Assembly (NCBI RefSeq): GCF_000243095.1
Contig: NZ_AHJE01000099.1
Span: forward strand, 43,295 to 107,294
Length of the DNA stretch: 64,000 nucleotides
DNA from: Cupriavidus basilensis OR16
GTDB lineage: Bacteria > Pseudomonadota > Gammaproteobacteria > Burkholderiales > Burkholderiaceae
Direction of reading: 5' to 3'
Positions 62,832 through 64,000 of this stretch are shown here, piece after piece. The notes beneath the pieces were generated by a model that was not told where the DNA came from, made no database searches, and was given only the letters and a program-made list of their open reading frames with translations. Both the position numbers and the translations under genes were made by a program. Every line of letters starts with the position of its first letter. The stretch's first letter is position 1.

Positions 62832-64000
62832 GCTGACACCCCGCGCGTGCCGAGCGTCAGCCGGACGTGTTCGCGGTCGGAGAAGGGCCGCTTGCGGCCC
62901 TGCACCTCCTGGGTGGCTTCGTGCCCCTTGCCGGCCACCAGCACTACATCGGCTACAGTGGCGTGCTTGATGGCATACAGGATGGCGGCAGCGCGGTCCT
63001 CGATCAGCTGCGCGCGGCTACGGTCGGCCATGCCGTCGGCAATGGCGTTCAGGATGTCTTGCGGGTCTTCGCTGCGCGGGTTGTCGCTGGTCAGCACCAC
63101 CTCGTCGGCAAGCCGCTCGGCCACCTCGCCCATCAGCGGGCGCTTGATCGGGTCGCGATCGCCGCCGCAGCCGAACACGCACCACAGCCGGCCCTTGCGG
63201 GCCTGGGCCACGGGGCGCAGCGCCTCCAGCGTCTTTTCCAGCGCGTCCGGGGTGTGGGCGTAATCGACCACCGCCAGCGGCCCGTCCTGGCCGCCATGGC
63301 TGCCGCCGAACAACTCCATGCGGCCATCCACCGGCTTGAGCGAGCGCAGCGCGTCGAGCGCGACGTTCCAGGCAATGCCGTTGGCCAGCGTGGCGCCCAG
63401 CACGGCAAGCAGGTTGCTGACATTGAACGCGCCGATCATCGGCGTGCTGACATCGGCGCTGCCGAAGCTGCCATCCAGATGGAAGGCCGTGCCGGCGGCG
63501 GTGGCGCGCACGTTGGTCGCGCGCAGCCACTGCCCCCCTTGCGGTCGGTGCCGTACTCGGTCACCTGCGAGGCGAGCGCGGGGTTGGCCAGCAGGCGGCC
63601 ACCCATGGCATCGTCGCGGTTGATCACGGCGGTGCGCAGGCCGGGCCACTGGAACAGCAGGGCCTTGGCCGCCTCGTACTCGGCCATGGTGCCGTGATAG
63701 TCGAGATGGTCCTGGGTCAGGTTGGTCAGCACCGCCACCGCGAAGTGCGTGCCGGCCACGCGGCCTTGCTCCAGGCCGTGCGAGGACACTTCCATCGCCA
63801 CCGCGCGCGCGCCGGCGCCATGCAGCGCGGCCAGGCCGTCCTGCAACTGGACGGCGTCGGGCGTGGTGAAGCCGGTCGCCGTGAGTGCATCGGGAAAGCC
63901 GGTGCCAAGCGTGCCGATGGTGGCGCAGCGCTTGCCCGCGGCCTGCAGCACGCGCGCCAGCCACTGGCAGCACGACGTCTTGGCCATTGGTGCCGGTGAT
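62828..64000 (-). CDS. murE: UDP-MurNAc-Ala-Glu--diaminopimelate ligase MurE, partial and interrupted
   Basis: The third Mur ligase, cut by the window end before its N-terminal domain. Two indels break it. At about 63985 one extra C turns the P-loop ITGTNGK into a shifted reading (TNGQDVV). At 63533-63538 a run of six Cs on the plus strand is one base short, splitting TEYGTDRKGG from QWLRATNVRATAAG. Corrected, the text shows TSCCQWLARVLQ, LTNLTQDHLDYHGTMAEYEAAKALLF and DNPRSEDPQDILNAI, the DAP-type signature DNPR. It overlaps murF by four bases. Confidence 0.92.
   Translation of the reverse strand: MTGTNGQDVVLPVAGARAAGRGQALRHHRHAWHRLSRCTHGDRLHHARRRPVAGRPGRAAWRRRARGGDGSVLARPGARPRGRHALRGGGADQPDPGPSRLSRHHGRVRGGQGPAVPVARPAHRRDQPRRCHGWPPAGQPRARLAGDRVRHRPQGGQWLRATNVRATAAGTAFHLDGSFGSADVSTPMIGAFNVSNLLAVLGATLANGIAWNVALDALRSLKPVDGRMELFGGSHGGQDGPLAVVDYAHTPDALEKTLEALRPVAQARKGRLWCVFGCGGDRDPIKRPLMGEVAERLADEVVLTSDNPRSEDPQDILNAIADGMADRSRAQLIEDRAAAILYAIKHATVADVVLVAGKGHEATQEVQGRKRPFSDREHVRLTLGTRGVSA

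Overview
The window is a GC-rich stretch of beta-proteobacterial chromosome. The organism is most likely Cupriavidus or a close Ralstonia/Burkholderiaceae relative. This rests on the protein sequences and on the gene order ispB - tRNA-Pro - pilBCD - coaE - zapD - yacG - mutT - DUF815 - argJ - secA - M23 - dciA - lpxC - prx - ftsZ-to-murE. No phage, transposase, CRISPR array or rRNA is visible.

Bases 1-10.9 kb are an accessory-flavoured region. It holds two lipoproteins (one SYLF type), an rdgC gene lacking an internal block, and an IclR regulator divergent from a Bug-type solute receptor. Next comes a self-sufficient CYP116B-like cytochrome P450 fused to its reductase, then a GST, AraC and LysR regulators, an EamA exporter and a thioredoxin-like protein. 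Bases 11-24 kb are housekeeping: class Ia ribonucleotide reductase (nrdAB, with a tandem pair of NrdR boxes), ampD, a PilR/PilS-type two-component system, a PP0621-like small protein, a CcsA/HemX-like membrane protein, ffh, hpt and a LysE exporter. Bases 24-29.2 kb form a minus-strand run proS - lytic transglycosylase - prolyl-4-hydroxylase-like oxygenase - AraC - LysE. Bases 29.4-33.5 kb hold rppH and a CNP1-like lipoprotein (plus strand), converging on the rplU-rpmA-obgE-proB group (minus strand).

Bases 34-41.3 kb run on the plus strand: ispB, tRNA-Pro(CGG), pilB-pilC-pilD-coaE, zapD and yacG. From 41.3 kb to the end nearly everything is on the minus strand: mutT, an AAA protein, argJ, secA, a damaged M23 peptidase, lpxC, a peroxiredoxin, and the division and cell-wall (dcw) cluster ftsZ, ftsA, ftsQ, ddl, murC, murG, ftsW, murD, mraY, murF, murE. 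Only dciA is on the plus strand. The end of the window cuts murE.

The main oddity is sequence integrity. At least fifteen loci carry indels, short tandem duplications or internal deletions, many in normally essential single-copy genes. Examples are obgE without its P-loop, ftsA without its second phosphate motif, mraY, murC, murE, proS and ispB. A living cell could hardly carry all of these, so assembly or sequencing error is the most economical explanation for most. A few could be real, such as the 14-bp duplication in pilC and the 113-bp insertion at the ftsW/murG junction. No clearly new multi-gene system was found. The best biological leads are the P450/Bug/IclR locus with its three-half-site operator, the ftsW-murG insertion element and the NrdR site pair.
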